From positions 1,178,001-1,242,000 of the forward strand of contig NZ_JBHSYQ010000003.1 of the NCBI RefSeq assembly GCF_042662225.1: DNA of 64,000 nt. Direction: 5' to 3'. The translations under genes were made by a program, and so were the position numbers. The notes beneath the pieces were generated by a model. That model did not search any database. It saw only the letters and a list, made by a program, of their open reading frames with translations, and had not been told where the DNA came from. This DNA is from Nibribacter roseus. GTDB taxonomy: Bacteria; Bacteroidota; Bacteroidia; Cytophagales; Hymenobacteraceae. Positions within the stretch are counted from its first letter, which is position 1; every line of letters begins with the position of its first letter. This document shows, in pieces, positions 42,462-50,905 of the stretch.

Positions 42462-43112
42462 CTAGTTAACCCTACCAGCTGCGTAAAAATTTCTTTTATA
42501 ATAAGGAGAGTGCAGAGAGTTGATCATGACTCCACCATTTGTAGCTGAGTGAATGAATTTGCCATCTTTCAAATAGATACCCACGTGATAGATTGGTTTA
42601 CCAGGGCCACGGCGGAAGAAGACCAAATCTCCGGTTTCCATTTTGTTTCTAGCCACGCGGCTTACATCATGAAACATTGAGCGGGAACTGCGGCTTAGAG
42701 TAATACCATACACCTCTTTATACACCCGAGTCACAAAGCCGGAACAGTCTGTACCTTTTTGAGTACTGCCGCCAGCACGGTAAGGAGTACCAATCCAATC
42801 GGCCACGGTTTCCAGAAGGTCTTTGTCTTCGTGGTATTCTAATTTAAGGCCAAGGGTCTGGGAGTAGTATTTGTAGAAAAGAGAGTCTTTGTAGGAGACA
42901 GAGTTTTCTCTAAGTTCTTTTTTGGCTGCAACAGAGGTAGAGTTGTTGGGGCCGTTGCTGAGCCCATTGTTTTCAAGAGCCCACTCTTGAATTAATTCTT
43001 CCTGGGTCAGAGTAGCCTCTTCAGGCGCGTTGGATGCTGCCGGGGCTTCGTAGAAGAAAGATAAAAATGCTGCCCCAAGGGCTAATGCAGACAAGATGTA
43101 AGCTTTCATCAT
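42462..43112 (-). CDS. NlpC/P60-family peptidoglycan endopeptidase (C40)
   Basis: Cleaves cell-wall stem peptides by family. The start at 43112 gives a signal-like N-terminus (MMKAYILSALALGAAFLSF). The frame is open up to 43196, but that extension shows no export signal. The catalytic Cys is in KGTDCSGFVTRVYKEVYG and the catalytic His in PIYHVGIYLKDGKFIH. A preceding helical stretch (about 60-105) and the DWIGTPYRAGGS entry motif are typical. There is no SH3 targeting domain, so it is a minimal enzyme of about 217 residues. It is monocistronic with its own long terminator. Confidence 0.92.
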   Translation of the reverse strand: MMKAYILSALALGAAFLSFFYEAPAASNAPEEATLTQEELIQEWALENNGLSNGPNNSTSVAAKKELRENSVSYKDSLFYKYYSQTLGLKLEYHEDKDLLETVADWIGTPYRAGGSTQKGTDCSGFVTRVYKEVYGITLSRSSRSMFHDVSRVARNKMETGDLVFFRRGPGKPIYHVGIYLKDGKFIHSATNGGVMINSLHSPYYKRNFYAAGRVN

Positions 43113-43366
43113 CTGTTTTAATGGTGAAACATCGGGCTGTACCGGCTGCAGCAGACGGCCCGCGGCTCTTCCAACTGTAGTGCCCAAGGGCAACAATAAA
43201 ACAGGAAGAAAGCCTTTTTACAGCATCCCACAGTTTTTGTAAACTATGAATGCTATTTCAAAGGTAAATAGTAAACCTTTGAAAAACAAACTCGTATAAG
43301 GCGCATTTTCTTGCGCTAGGCTTTGAACGGATAAAAAATCAGATGAGGAAGTAGCAATACAGGCTC

Positions 43367-43714
43367 ATGCGCCGTATAAAAGCTAAAGAGAAAATGATGG
43401 AGCCCTTAGAGAAAAACTTGAAAATAGTTGAGCGTTCTCCCTTTGCTCGCATAGCCCGTTGGGTACTTAAGAGCACAAACGTAGCCATGGTGCTGGGCAA
43501 AAGTATACACCTAAGCGGAGTATCCAAAGAAAATTTCCTTAAAAATAAACCTTGGGTTGCGCATGAACTCTGTCACGTGCGTCAGTTTCAAGAACATGGC
43601 TATCTTAAGTTTCTTTGGCTGTATTTAATTGAATCTATAAAAGTAGGCTATTACAACAACAAGTTTGAAGTGGAAGCCCGGCAGGCGGGAACCAAAGAGA
43701 GTTTTCATGAGTAA
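43367..43714 (+). CDS. Small HExxH protein, DUF4157-like
   Basis: 115 residues with the zinc-type motif HELCHVRQFQEHG (about 66-78) and a downstream Glu in NNKFEVEARQAG. Small proteins with this layout (VLGKSIHLSGVSKENFLKNKPWVAHE before the motif, WLYLIESIKVGYYNN after) belong to the DUF4157-type minimal metallopeptidase-like group of Bacteroidota. A hydrophobic patch (FLWLYLIESI) may contact the membrane. Start codons at 43367 or 43394 are possible. Activity and target are unknown. Confidence 0.75.
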   Translation: MRRIKAKEKMMEPLEKNLKIVERSPFARIARWVLKSTNVAMVLGKSIHLSGVSKENFLKNKPWVAHELCHVRQFQEHGYLKFLWLYLIESIKVGYYNNKFEVEARQAGTKESFHE

Positions 43715-43774
43715 GCTAAGCCTCATCAGCAGAAAGAGGTTTAGCAATTGCTTCCTCTTTTCTCTATTGTCCTT

Positions 43775-43797
43775 GTTTTTGACCTGCTTTTCTGAAA
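43775..43797. repeat. Dispersed palindromic repeat, left half only
   Basis: GTTTTTGACCTGCTTTTCTG matches the left arm and centre of the family. The right arm is replaced by unrelated sequence (ATGACGCC), so this is a broken copy. Confidence 0.6.
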
Positions 43798-44511
43798 TGA
43801 CGCCATAAGGAGTTTGTGCAATGCGTTGGAGATGCAAAGTGTTGCGTCTCTACGTTCCTAAAGATTGGATGACGGGGAATGTAACCTATATAAACCCACT
43901 TTCTCACTTTCTCCTCACAATTCCTCCTTAGCGCTTCTTGCGGGAGCGGGCAACGCAGTGCCAAGGGCACGCAGGCGCTTAGCGGGAGCACGAGGCACAG
44001 GTTCTAGTTAGCAGTAGCCACCGTTACTATGGAACTTCGCACCTCTGCCAGGTGGTAAATTTACTGAAGCCCCTCCTGTCTGAGCGGCAGCGAGTCAGGG
44101 GCTTCTTGTTTCTTTTGGTTACTTTTCTCATCAAGGAGAAAAGTGACAAACCTAAGCAGGGAGAGAAGAAAGCTAGAGGTTTAGCAAGAGAGGCAATGGG
44201 AGCAAATGCTCATTAAGTTGTTGGTGAGAACACGCAACAACGGCAGAGGGTAAAGCGATGGAGGAGGCAATATCTCTGGCAGGAGTAATAGTTTTCTTTA
44301 GATCCTTCGGCTAGCGCTCAGGATGACCGCAAAAGAAAAAGAACAGGAATGCGTGGACCGGCAGGTGTAAACATCCCCCTTCGCCCCCTTCAAAGGGGGA
44401 TTATCTGCAATGCGAAGTGAATGCTATAATCTTTTGAATCAAGTGAGTGCCAACAAGTTTTGAGGAACTATGTCTTCCCTGAAATAGCTAACCCCACTCT
44501 TGCATAAAATT

Positions 44512-44561
44512 AAAGTCCGTTTTGGAGCTGTTTTTCAGAAATCAGCTCCAAAACGGACTTT
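44512..44561. repeat. Dispersed palindromic repeat (perfect)
   Basis: Exact 19-bp arms, AAAGTCCGTTTTGGAGCTG (44512-44530) and its complement (44543-44561), loop TTTTTCAGAAAT; core GGAG/CTCC. It lies just after the stop of the next - strand gene. Confidence 0.9.
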
Positions 44562-44581
44562 TAAAGTAAGAACATAGAATA

Positions 44582-45208
44582 TCAGCTATTCCCCCGCCAC
44601 TTGATAGTACAGCCAATGGCTTTAGTAGAGTTTTGTGACACTGGCTGACCAGCTATAAGATTATCAAGCGCAGCCTCTACATACTTCTTCTGTACTTTTT
44701 CCGGATCGCCTGAATTATCATCTATGGCGCCAATATAAGCCACTTTCAGTTCGTTGCCCGGGGTGCGGGTCAATAGGTAGACGTGCGGAGTGCGAGTGGC
44801 GCCGTAAAGTTTAGCTATCTCTTGCGTTTCATCATGCAGGTAGGCAAACGGAAACTTCTTCTGCTTGGCACGTTTCTGCATTTCCTGAAAAGAATCACCT
44901 GGTGAAAGGTCTACATCATTAGGGTTAATGGCTACCACCGGATATCCTTTGGCGGCATATTTCTGATGCAGTTGTACTAGGCGGTCTTCGTACAGTTTGG
45001 CATACGGACACGTGTTGCAGGTGAAAGTGACAATAAAACCCTTAGCGGCTTTAAGACTGCCTAAACTCACCATTTGGCCATTGACGTTCTTTAGCTTAAA
45101 ATCAGCGGCGGTGTCACCAACTTCATACCCTTTGTCGTTAGCGACAAAAGCAGAGCTGAGCAGGGCAATAACACCCAAGAAAAACAAAAGGTAAAACGGT
45201 CTTCTCAT
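44582..45208 (-). CDS. Exported thioredoxin-fold redoxin
   Basis: 208 residues with a signal (FFLGVIALLSSAFVAN). AhpC/TSA-like fold: YEVGDTAADFKLKNVNGQMV, then the redox site TFTCNTCPYAKLYEDRL (CxxC). GATRTPHVYLL is the cis-Pro region. It belongs to the PRX-like group often seen as a periplasmic redoxin in Bacteroidota. It is encoded 4 bp after the TlpA-like gene on the same strand, so the two form an operon and may act in sequence on secreted-protein thiols or peroxides. No partner transmembrane reductase is visible. Confidence 0.9.
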   Translation of the reverse strand: MRRPFYLLFFLGVIALLSSAFVANDKGYEVGDTAADFKLKNVNGQMVSLGSLKAAKGFIVTFTCNTCPYAKLYEDRLVQLHQKYAAKGYPVVAINPNDVDLSPGDSFQEMQKRAKQKKFPFAYLHDETQEIAKLYGATRTPHVYLLTRTPGNELKVAYIGAIDDNSGDPEKVQKKYVEAALDNLIAGQPVSQNSTKAIGCTIKWRGNS

Positions 45209-45212
45209 AGAA

Positions 45213-45725
45213 TTATTGATTTAATTTGAATTTCTGGTCTAAATATTCTTGCAGCATTTCTGGGGTCATGGGTTTTTCTACAAGAAAGCGCTGCTTCTGG
45301 GCGCCGTTCACAAAAATGGTGGCAGGTATTGCGCCGCTCCACTCTGGGTCCACCGCGTTGACAAGGTAGTTTTGGTCAGGTTCATCTAAAAGAAAAACAG
45401 TGCTCTTCAGCTTTCTGCGTGCCACAAAAGGCTCTACTTTCTTTTGTAGATCTTTCACAAAATCTATGCTTACCAAAACCACTTTAACGGGCTGTTGGGC
45501 GTATTGCTGATTAAGCGCCTCAAAATGGGGTAGCTCCTCTACGCAGGGTTTGCACCAGGTGGCCCAAAAGTTTATGATGTAAGTGGTATCTGAGGTGGAG
45601 TTTAAGTATTTCTGCAGGTGGGCCAGCTTGACGGCAGGAACTTGTTGGTTTTGAGCCAAGGCGGTGCCAGCTGCTAAAGAGCAGAAGAACAATAAAATAG
45701 AAGCTACTTTTCTGCGGATTTCCAT
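45213..45725 (-). CDS. TlpA-like thiol-disulfide oxidoreductase
   Basis: 170 residues, first gene of a two-gene operon. The signal is LLFFCSLAAGTALAQ. The thioredoxin fold carries the active site NFWATWCKPCVEELPHF (CxxC) and the cis-Pro loop WSGAIPATIFVNG. It probably keeps periplasmic thiols reduced, for example for cytochrome c maturation or outer-membrane proteins. The start MEIRRKVAS is preceded by a gap shared with the divergent DJ-1-like gene, so both promoters must lie in 45726-45885. Confidence 0.92.
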   Translation of the reverse strand: MEIRRKVASILLFFCSLAAGTALAQNQQVPAVKLAHLQKYLNSTSDTTYIINFWATWCKPCVEELPHFEALNQQYAQQPVKVVLVSIDFVKDLQKKVEPFVARRKLKSTVFLLDEPDQNYLVNAVDPEWSGAIPATIFVNGAQKQRFLVEKPMTPEMLQEYLDQKFKLNQ

Positions 45726-45885
45726 ACGGGCGGAAGGAAGAAGTAAGTTCTGAAGTCAACCGCAGCACCTGTTTTTACTCTTTCAGCCACACAGAAATCA
45801 GATGTTCGTTAACCATCACTAATGTAACGTTTTTTTAGATGGCGAAGTACAACTAAGTACATATTTAACATTAATTAACAAGAAG

Positions 45886-46443
45886 ATGTCACAGAAATTG
45901 AGCGGCAAAAAGATTGCCATTTTAGTTGAGAAAGGATTTGAGCAAGTAGAACTAGAGAAGCCAAAGCAGGCGCTGGAAGAAGCCGGAGCCGAAACACATA
46001 TCATCTCGCCCCAGTCAGGCTCTGTGAAAGCTTGGGACATGAAAGATTGGGGCAAAGAGTTCACTGTTGACAAAGAGCTAGACCAGGCCAATGCCTCAGA
46101 TTACCACGGGCTTCTCTTGCCAGGCGGTGTTATGAACCCTGACTATTTGCGTGCAAACGAGAAAGCTGTTGCCTTTGTGCGCTCCTTTGTGGAAAGCGGA
46201 AAGCCAATTGCCGCCATTTGCCACGGCCCTTGGACCCTGATTGAAGCAGGTGCCGTGAAAGGCAGAAAGATGACCAGCTGGCCGTCGCTGAAAACCGATT
46301 TGGCTAACGCCGGTGCCGATTGGGTAGACCAGGAGGTAGTAACAGACCAAGGCATTGTCACGAGCCGAAACCCTGATGATATTCCGGCCTTCAATAAGAA
46401 AATGATTGAAGAGTTTGCCGAAGGAAAGCATGACCGGGATTAA
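45886..46443 (+). CDS. DJ-1/PfpI-family protein
   Basis: 185 residues, cytoplasmic. The nucleophile elbow is AAICHGPWTLIEAG (Cys about 107). GKKIAILVEKGFEQVELEKP starts the flavodoxin-like fold, and GLLLPGGVMNPDYLRAN and GRKMTSWPSLKTDL are typical of the YhbO/YraA/PfpI branch. Members act as stress-induced glyoxalase- or deglycase-like enzymes; the exact activity is disputed and cannot be read here. It is transcribed alone, divergent from the TlpA operon, with a terminator and a palindromic repeat after it. Confidence 0.9.
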   Translation: MSQKLSGKKIAILVEKGFEQVELEKPKQALEEAGAETHIISPQSGSVKAWDMKDWGKEFTVDKELDQANASDYHGLLLPGGVMNPDYLRANEKAVAFVRSFVESGKPIAAICHGPWTLIEAGAVKGRKMTSWPSLKTDLANAGADWVDQEVVTDQGIVTSRNPDDIPAFNKKMIEEFAEGKHDRD

Positions 46444-46470
46444 AATTGGACTTTAGAAGACAAATTAGAT

Positions 46471-46495
46471 AAGGCGGAGAATAATTCTCCGCCTT
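46471..46495 (+). terminator. Rho-independent terminator after the DJ-1-like gene
   Basis: AAGGCGGAGAA (46471-46481) pairs with TTCTCCGCCTT (46485-46495), loop TAA, followed directly by a T run (TTTTTGTGG). Confidence 0.88.
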
Positions 46496-46518
46496 TTTTT
46501 GTGGCATCCATAGTGGCG

Positions 46519-46562
46519 GTTTGTTTTCAGGCTGTTTTTTGAAAAACAGCCTGAAAACAAAC
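46519..46562. repeat. Dispersed palindromic repeat (perfect)
   Basis: Exact 21-bp arms (46519-46539, 46542-46562) around TG. The arm reads GTTTG + TTTTCAGGCTG + TTTTT; the core is CAGG/CCTG, as in copy 1 but with different outer arms. It lies between convergent genes and right after a genuine terminator. Confidence 0.9.
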
Positions 46563-46652
46563 GAAGTCGGAAGGTAGGTTAGTGTGGTAAAAGAAAATGG
46601 GTGCCCCTGAACGGAAGCACCCAAAAACCTAAACCCTTTATTAAACTCTTCT

Positions 46653-47303
46653 TTAGAACCCTACGCCAATGTAAAGCTGAAAGTTTCCTGTTTTGATATC
46701 ATTAAAGGCGCGGTTAGTGGCATCGGCGGAAGATTCAAACTTGCCAAGATCTGCTAAGCTCAAATAATAGCGAGCACCTAAGCGGAAGATGCTTAGCCGG
46801 GCTTCCAGACCCGCAGCCCCACCGTAGTCAAAGCTGTTGAAGTCTGAAGTGGCAATCTCCCTGCCTTCCTGCTTCGCAGACATCATCACGCCTACCTGCG
46901 GCCCTACATGAAAGCTTACGTTGTCGGTGAAGTTCATGACCGCCAATACCGGTACCTCCAAATAATCGAATCTCATATCTCCTTGGTCAGCTTTTGACTG
47001 TCTTCTGGAGTACAGAATTTCTGGCTGTACTGAAAAGAAGTTACCGAGGCTGAACTGAGAATAGGCTCCCACGTGCCAACTGGTGGCTGATTTCAAACCA
47101 GAGAAAGCATTGGTGCCATCGCCACGTAAGTTGTTGTACAAAACCCCTGCTTTAATACCAAACCCATTATTGTCACGGGTGGCAACGGGGCCATCTTCGC
47201 CGCTCTCACTATGGTTAATGACTCCTCGGTTAAAAACGCGTTCCTGAGCCGTTGCGGCCCCGAACATGAGCGTAGATATAATTAGTAAACACAATTTTTT
47301 CAT
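46653..47303 (-). CDS. Outer-membrane beta-barrel protein
   Basis: 216 residues with a signal (LCLLIISTLMFGAATAQE). Alternating amphipathic strands are typical of the PorT/OmpW-like small barrels: GIKAGVLYNNLRG, SWHVGAYSQFSLGNFFSVQP, EILYSRRQSKAD, YYLSLADLGKF. It ends in an aromatic residue (YIGVGF). The function is unknown; such proteins are common single-gene units in Bacteroidota. Confidence 0.85.
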   Translation of the reverse strand: MKKLCLLIISTLMFGAATAQERVFNRGVINHSESGEDGPVATRDNNGFGIKAGVLYNNLRGDGTNAFSGLKSATSWHVGAYSQFSLGNFFSVQPEILYSRRQSKADQGDMRFDYLEVPVLAVMNFTDNVSFHVGPQVGVMMSAKQEGREIATSDFNSFDYGGAAGLEARLSIFRLGARYYLSLADLGKFESSADATNRAFNDIKTGNFQLYIGVGF

Positions 47304-47510
47304 AGCTGGAATAAATTAGGTAATCAAAAAGTAAGCCTGCGGTTCATTGCCAGAGGCTAAGTGATTATACTTTCTGTAGTACAGAATGTTGCAGCGGTTT
47401 GGGCATGGCAATGGCAGATGGGCGTATCTTTGCCAAAGTATAGTGTAGGGCAGTGCCTGTTTTAAATGGCGCTGGTATACTTCTCTTTTTTTTCTGCTGA
47501 TTTGAACGAC

Positions 47511-48413
47511 ATGCTGAAAATAGCCTGGTCTAAAGAATATGCTCATTCCTTACCTGAAGGGCACCGTTTTCCTATGCTTAAATACGAGTTGCTGCCCGAG
47601 CAGCTGCTGTATGAAGGCACGGTAACTTCTGAGAATTTCTTTCAACCCGAGCCACTCACTTCAGCCCAGATTGTGCGGGTGCATGACCAGGTATATTGGC
47701 GACGGCTGCGGGCATTGGAGCTGACGCCGTCTGAAATAAGAAAAACTGGTTTCCCTCTCTCGGCGGAGCTGGTAGACCGGGAGGTGATGATTATGGGTGG
47801 TACCGTGCAGGCAGCCGAGTTTGCACTGGAGTTTGGGGCAGCCATGAATATTGCCGGCGGCACCCATCATGCATTTACCAACAGGGGAGAGGGTTTCTGC
47901 CTGCTCAATGATATTGCACTGGGGGCCCAGCATCTTTTAGACCTGCAAAAGGTGAAGCAGGTACTGGTGGTAGATTTAGACGTACACCAGGGCAACGGTA
48001 CCGCCCAAATTTTTGAGCATGAGCCGCGGGTGTTTACCTTCAGCATGCACGGCGGCAACAACTATCCCTTACACAAAGAAACCTCAGACCTGGATGTGCC
48101 CTTGCCAGATGGAATAGATGATGCCGGTTATCTGAAGTTGTTGCAGCAGCATTTGCCCCGCCTTATGGATCAAGTGCAGCCTGATTTTGTGTTTTTTCAG
48201 AGCGGGGTAGACGTGTTGGCCACTGATAAGTTAGGCAAACTGTCGCTCACGCATGCCGGTTGCCGCGAAAGGGATTACGTGGTGCTGGATATGTGCCGTA
48301 GAAACGGAGTACCTGTGTGCGCCAGCATGGGCGGCGGCTATTCAGTACGCATTGCAGATATTGTAGAGGCGCATGCTAACACCTTCAGGTTGGTGCAGCA
48401 GTTGTTCTTTTAG
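47511..48413 (+). CDS. Histone deacetylase-family (acetoin utilisation-like) hydrolase
   Basis: 300 residues from ATG 47511 (MLKIAWSKEYAHSLPEGHRF). The open frame extends to 47466 but is not needed. Zinc and catalytic residues are visible in NIAGGTHHAFTNRGEGFCLL (His-His pair), VVDLDVHQGNGTAQIF (Asp and His zinc ligands), and SGVDVLATDKLGKLSLT. The eukaryotic HDAC fold in bacteria acts on acetylated small molecules, polyamines or lysines. No acetyltransferase or acs gene is adjacent, so the substrate is open. Confidence 0.92.
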   Translation: MLKIAWSKEYAHSLPEGHRFPMLKYELLPEQLLYEGTVTSENFFQPEPLTSAQIVRVHDQVYWRRLRALELTPSEIRKTGFPLSAELVDREVMIMGGTVQAAEFALEFGAAMNIAGGTHHAFTNRGEGFCLLNDIALGAQHLLDLQKVKQVLVVDLDVHQGNGTAQIFEHEPRVFTFSMHGGNNYPLHKETSDLDVPLPDGIDDAGYLKLLQQHLPRLMDQVQPDFVFFQSGVDVLATDKLGKLSLTHAGCRERDYVVLDMCRRNGVPVCASMGGGYSVRIADIVEAHANTFRLVQQLFF

Positions 48414-48451
48414 GCTTAATTAAGGTGTTGCACCGACTGTTAAGTAAAACT

Positions 48452-48670
48452 TCAGTCGCGGGATTTGAGTTTGGTGCCGGGAGTCCGGAAGTAATGGACA
48501 GCACGCTTAAGAGATAGGTAGATGATAGGAACCAGCAGCAGTACCAGCAAGAGGTAAATCATCACTTTTACCACCTTCAGAAAAAGACTGATGACTATGG
48601 CAGATAATAAAACGGAGGCTACAAAAAGAAGCCAAAATTGAACGGTACTTTTACTGGAACTTCGGCCCAT
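48452..48670 (-). CDS. Small two-helix membrane protein, unknown
   Basis: 72 residues not recognised as a named family. It has two hydrophobic stretches (about 11-30, WLLFVASVLLSAIVISLFL, and about 34-50, MIYLLLVLLLVPIIYLSL) and a basic C-terminal tail (RAVHYFRTPGTKLKSRD). The Ser/Lys start and basic tail suggest a cytoplasmic C-terminus. It stands alone between the deacetylase and the PKS cassette, in the orientation of the latter. Confidence 0.65.
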   Translation of the reverse strand: MGRSSSKSTVQFWLLFVASVLLSAIVISLFLKVVKVMIYLLLVLLLVPIIYLSLKRAVHYFRTPGTKLKSRD

Positions 48671-48819
48671 GGGGGTAACATTGGTAATACAATAAGTCCG
48701 TTGCCGCTAAATAGATATTCTTGCGGACAAGCTGCTTTTCTTTCTCAGAACTAATAAGGTTCTGGTCTCATTGCAGAAAAGCATACTTTAAGTTACGAAA
48801 ATTTTTAAGAGGAAAAAGT

Positions 48820-48855
48820 GTTTTTGAGCTACTTTTCTAAAAACGGGCCAAAAAC
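48820..48855. repeat. Dispersed palindromic repeat overlapping the methyltransferase 3' end
   Basis: GTTTTTGAGCTACTTTTCTA with AAAACGGGCCAAAAAC follows the family layout. Bases 48829-48855 are coding, supplying the last eight residues (VFGPFLEK) and the stop codon of the adjacent gene. Confidence 0.75.
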
Positions 48856-49554
48856 GAGCAGCCACCTAAACGCCCATTTCCAGTGCAAACGGTACTGCTG
48901 AACTGATGCCTGTTTTAAAATTTCCTGCCAATCTTTTTTGCTGAATGCCCGCAACACCGACAGCGGTGCATCATTTTTAACCAGGTATGATTTTGAAAAA
49001 GCCCGAGTCAGGCTTTTGATAGAATAATACGCCAGTGGGTGCCGGTGCAAATCGTTTACAAGAACTGCTATTCGTGCCTGCTGCCGTAGTTGGCTTAGTA
49101 ATCGCACCATTGCTTCAGAGGTAAAGTGGTGCAGAAAAAGGCTGCAGATAATAATGTCATACTTTTGGGCGGCAAACTCAGGCGAGAAAACATCTGCTTG
49201 CTGAAAAGAGATCTCCGGATATTCCTGACAGTACTTGGTGCCGTAGGTTACCATGAAGGCATTGGCATCTACACCTGTTAACTCTACTTTGATGTTTTTG
49301 CTTCGGGCCCATTGCGCCACCATTTTGAGAGTATCGCCGCCGCCGCTGCCCAAGTCAGCTATTTTTAGGCTGTTTTTCTGAAAAGAGGCCGAAAACGGGT
49401 GAGCCAAGATCTGGTTCAGCCCCTGCCTCACTACCTCATGCCCACCCAGCCACCGGTTAATGAATTCCAGCTCCTTCAGGTTTTGCCGAAGATCCTCACC
49501 CGTGAGCGAAAGATCATCCATTAACTCAAGATCTGTAGACCGCTGATTAAACAT
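48829..49554 (-). CDS. SAM-dependent methyltransferase of the type III PKS cassette
   Basis: 241 residues, class I fold: motif I KIADLGSGGGDTLKMVAQW (about 64-82), post-motif VELTGVDANAFMVTYG, and IIICSLFLHHFTSEAMVRLL. It overlaps the upstream PKS gene by 8 bases, so translation is coupled. The expected role is O- or C-methylation of the polyketide. A copy of the dispersed palindrome is embedded in frame at residues 53-65 (PFSASFQKNS...), between the N-terminal helix and motif I, where relatives have a short variable loop. A second copy forms the C-terminus. Neither interrupts the catalytic fold. Confidence 0.88.
   Translation of the reverse strand: MFNQRSTDLELMDDLSLTGEDLRQNLKELEFINRWLGGHEVVRQGLNQILAHPFSASFQKNSLKIADLGSGGGDTLKMVAQWARSKNIKVELTGVDANAFMVTYGTKYCQEYPEISFQQADVFSPEFAAQKYDIIICSLFLHHFTSEAMVRLLSQLRQQARIAVLVNDLHRHPLAYYSIKSLTRAFSKSYLVKNDAPLSVLRAFSKKDWQEILKQASVQQYRLHWKWAFRWLLVFGPFLEK
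49362..49396. repeat. Dispersed palindromic repeat inside the methyltransferase gene
   Basis: TTTTTAGGCTGTTTTTCTG with AAAAGAGGCCGAAAAC: the family layout (core AGGC against GCCG, imperfect), lying fully inside coding sequence and keeping the frame. Confidence 0.8.
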
Positions 49555-50656
49555 GGTGTACTGATAAAAGCATAGATTCTAAGGTGAGCCCGGGGCCAAA
49601 GGCAAAGCTCAGTACTGGCGCGCCGTGCTTTTCGGCCTTTGCCTCTTTCCAAAGCGACTTCAGCACAAACAGCACCGTAGCCGATGACATGTTCCCGTAT
49701 TGCCGGAGCACTTCATACGCATGTCTGTTCTTGTCTTTAGAGATACCTAAGGCCTGTTCAATTACCTCCAGTATTTTGCGTCCGCCGGGGTGTATGGCAA
49801 AAAGATTCAGTTCAGATAACTGCAGGTTGAGTTTCTGCAAAAGCGTGGTAGTGAGCTGACCAATACCCTGCTTAATGAGCGAGGGCACGTAAGAAGACAG
49901 GGTCATCTCAAATCCGAAATCATTGATGTGCCAGGCCATTTCTTTTTCACCTGAGGGAGCTAAATCGCAATGAAATGCATCTAGCTGCAGGGAGAGAGCG
50001 GACAGCGGTTCAGAACTCACCACTACGGAGGCTGCACCATCGGCGAACAAAGCATTTGAGACCAGGTGGTCATGCTCAGGCCTATTTTGAAAGTGTAAAG
50101 TGCACAGTTCGGTACAGACAATTAGCACCCGCGCATTAGGCGTTGAGCGGCAAATATGATCAGCCACTTTCAAGGCATTGAAAGCAGCATAACAGCCCAT
50201 GAAATTGATGCAGGTGCGCTGCACTTGCGGAGACAACTGTAGTGCATTCACCAGTTCAATGTCTAACCCAGGGGCATACATGCCGGTGCAGCTAACCGTA
50301 ATGAGGTGCGTGATATGTGCTGGATTTAAGTCAGGCAATTGGCTGAGGCAGTCTTGAACAGCTGCTTCTGAGAGCGGAAGCGCCATTTTTTGATAGGCCT
50401 CCATTCGGTCTCCTACAGTAGGGAAGGGGCTCAGGTCTGGGGTATTCGGGTAAAACTCAAATTCTCCGTTTTCACGGCCATAATCTGGCAAAACGGTGTG
50501 CCGCTGCTCAATGCCCGACACGCGGTACAATGCCTTTAATTTCCGCGCCTCAGCTGCGTCAAGTTGAAGAGCACCCGCCATAAAGTCGGCAATTTCTTGC
50601 TGCGGAATTGCATGCGGTGGATTGGCCGTGCCTATGGCGCAGAGGTAACTCTTCAT
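49547..50656 (-). CDS. Type III polyketide synthase (chalcone synthase-like)
   Basis: 369 residues. It condenses an acyl-CoA starter with malonyl-CoA units. The catalytic triad is complete: Cys155 in NFMGCYAAFNAL, His289 in FAIHPGGRKILE, Asn322 in YGNMSSATVLFVL. VSCTGMYAPGLD and NALFADGAASVVV are further family marks. It overlaps the methyltransferase gene, and an FAD oxidoreductase lies 249 bp upstream on the same strand. This three-gene set recurs in Bacteroidota and other phyla and is predicted to make alkylresorcinol, alkylpyrone or quinone-type lipids. The product here is unknown. Confidence 0.94.
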   Translation of the reverse strand: MKSYLCAIGTANPPHAIPQQEIADFMAGALQLDAAEARKLKALYRVSGIEQRHTVLPDYGRENGEFEFYPNTPDLSPFPTVGDRMEAYQKMALPLSEAAVQDCLSQLPDLNPAHITHLITVSCTGMYAPGLDIELVNALQLSPQVQRTCINFMGCYAAFNALKVADHICRSTPNARVLIVCTELCTLHFQNRPEHDHLVSNALFADGAASVVVSSEPLSALSLQLDAFHCDLAPSGEKEMAWHINDFGFEMTLSSYVPSLIKQGIGQLTTTLLQKLNLQLSELNLFAIHPGGRKILEVIEQALGISKDKNRHAYEVLRQYGNMSSATVLFVLKSLWKEAKAEKHGAPVLSFAFGPGLTLESMLLSVHHV

Positions 50657-50806
50657 ATTTTAATATAAGCAAAATAGTAGCAAGATGTTTTGATTGCTGC
50701 AAAAGATAGGTGCTGATGAGTACATACTCCATTGAGCGGCCTCGGGTTTAGTATAGCACCTGTTTACCGAAAGACTGTGGAAAAGCAGTTCAGGCATTAA
50801 TACTGA

Positions 50807-50844
50807 CGCTTTAGGGCTGTTTTCCAGAAAATAGCCCTAAAACG
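50807..50844. repeat. Dispersed palindromic repeat
   Basis: CGCTTTAGGGCT (50807-50818) pairs with AGCCCTAAAACG (50833-50844) with one mismatch; core GGGC/GCCC type. It lies in the gap between the FAD oxidoreductase and PKS genes. Confidence 0.82.
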
Positions 50845-50905
50845 ATTCACTTTCTGTTTGAGGCTAAGGCCAAAACAATAAAAGTAACTGCTATGATAGA
50901 AGTGC

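Larger units (their letters stand above)
43715..44581. other. 867-bp gene-free mosaic of short repeats
   Basis: No convincing ORF. It contains the left half of the dispersed palindrome (43775-43797) and an imperfect GAGATGCAA...TTGCGTCTC hairpin (about 43829-43850). Other items are GAAGCCCCT/AGGGGCTTC (44066-44074, 44097-44105), an ACTTTTCTC/GAGAAAAGT hairpin (about 44125-44148), CTTCGGCTAGCGCTCAGGAT (about 44305-44324), a CCCCCTT/AAGGGGG hairpin (44373-44401), and a perfect dispersed palindrome at 44512-44561. It looks like a sink for small elements. Confidence 0.55.

Noticed and set aside
46519..46562. Dispersed palindrome as the terminator of the DJ-1-like gene
   Set aside because: A conventional GC hairpin with T run already sits at 46471-46495, and the palindrome has its T run in the 5' arm.
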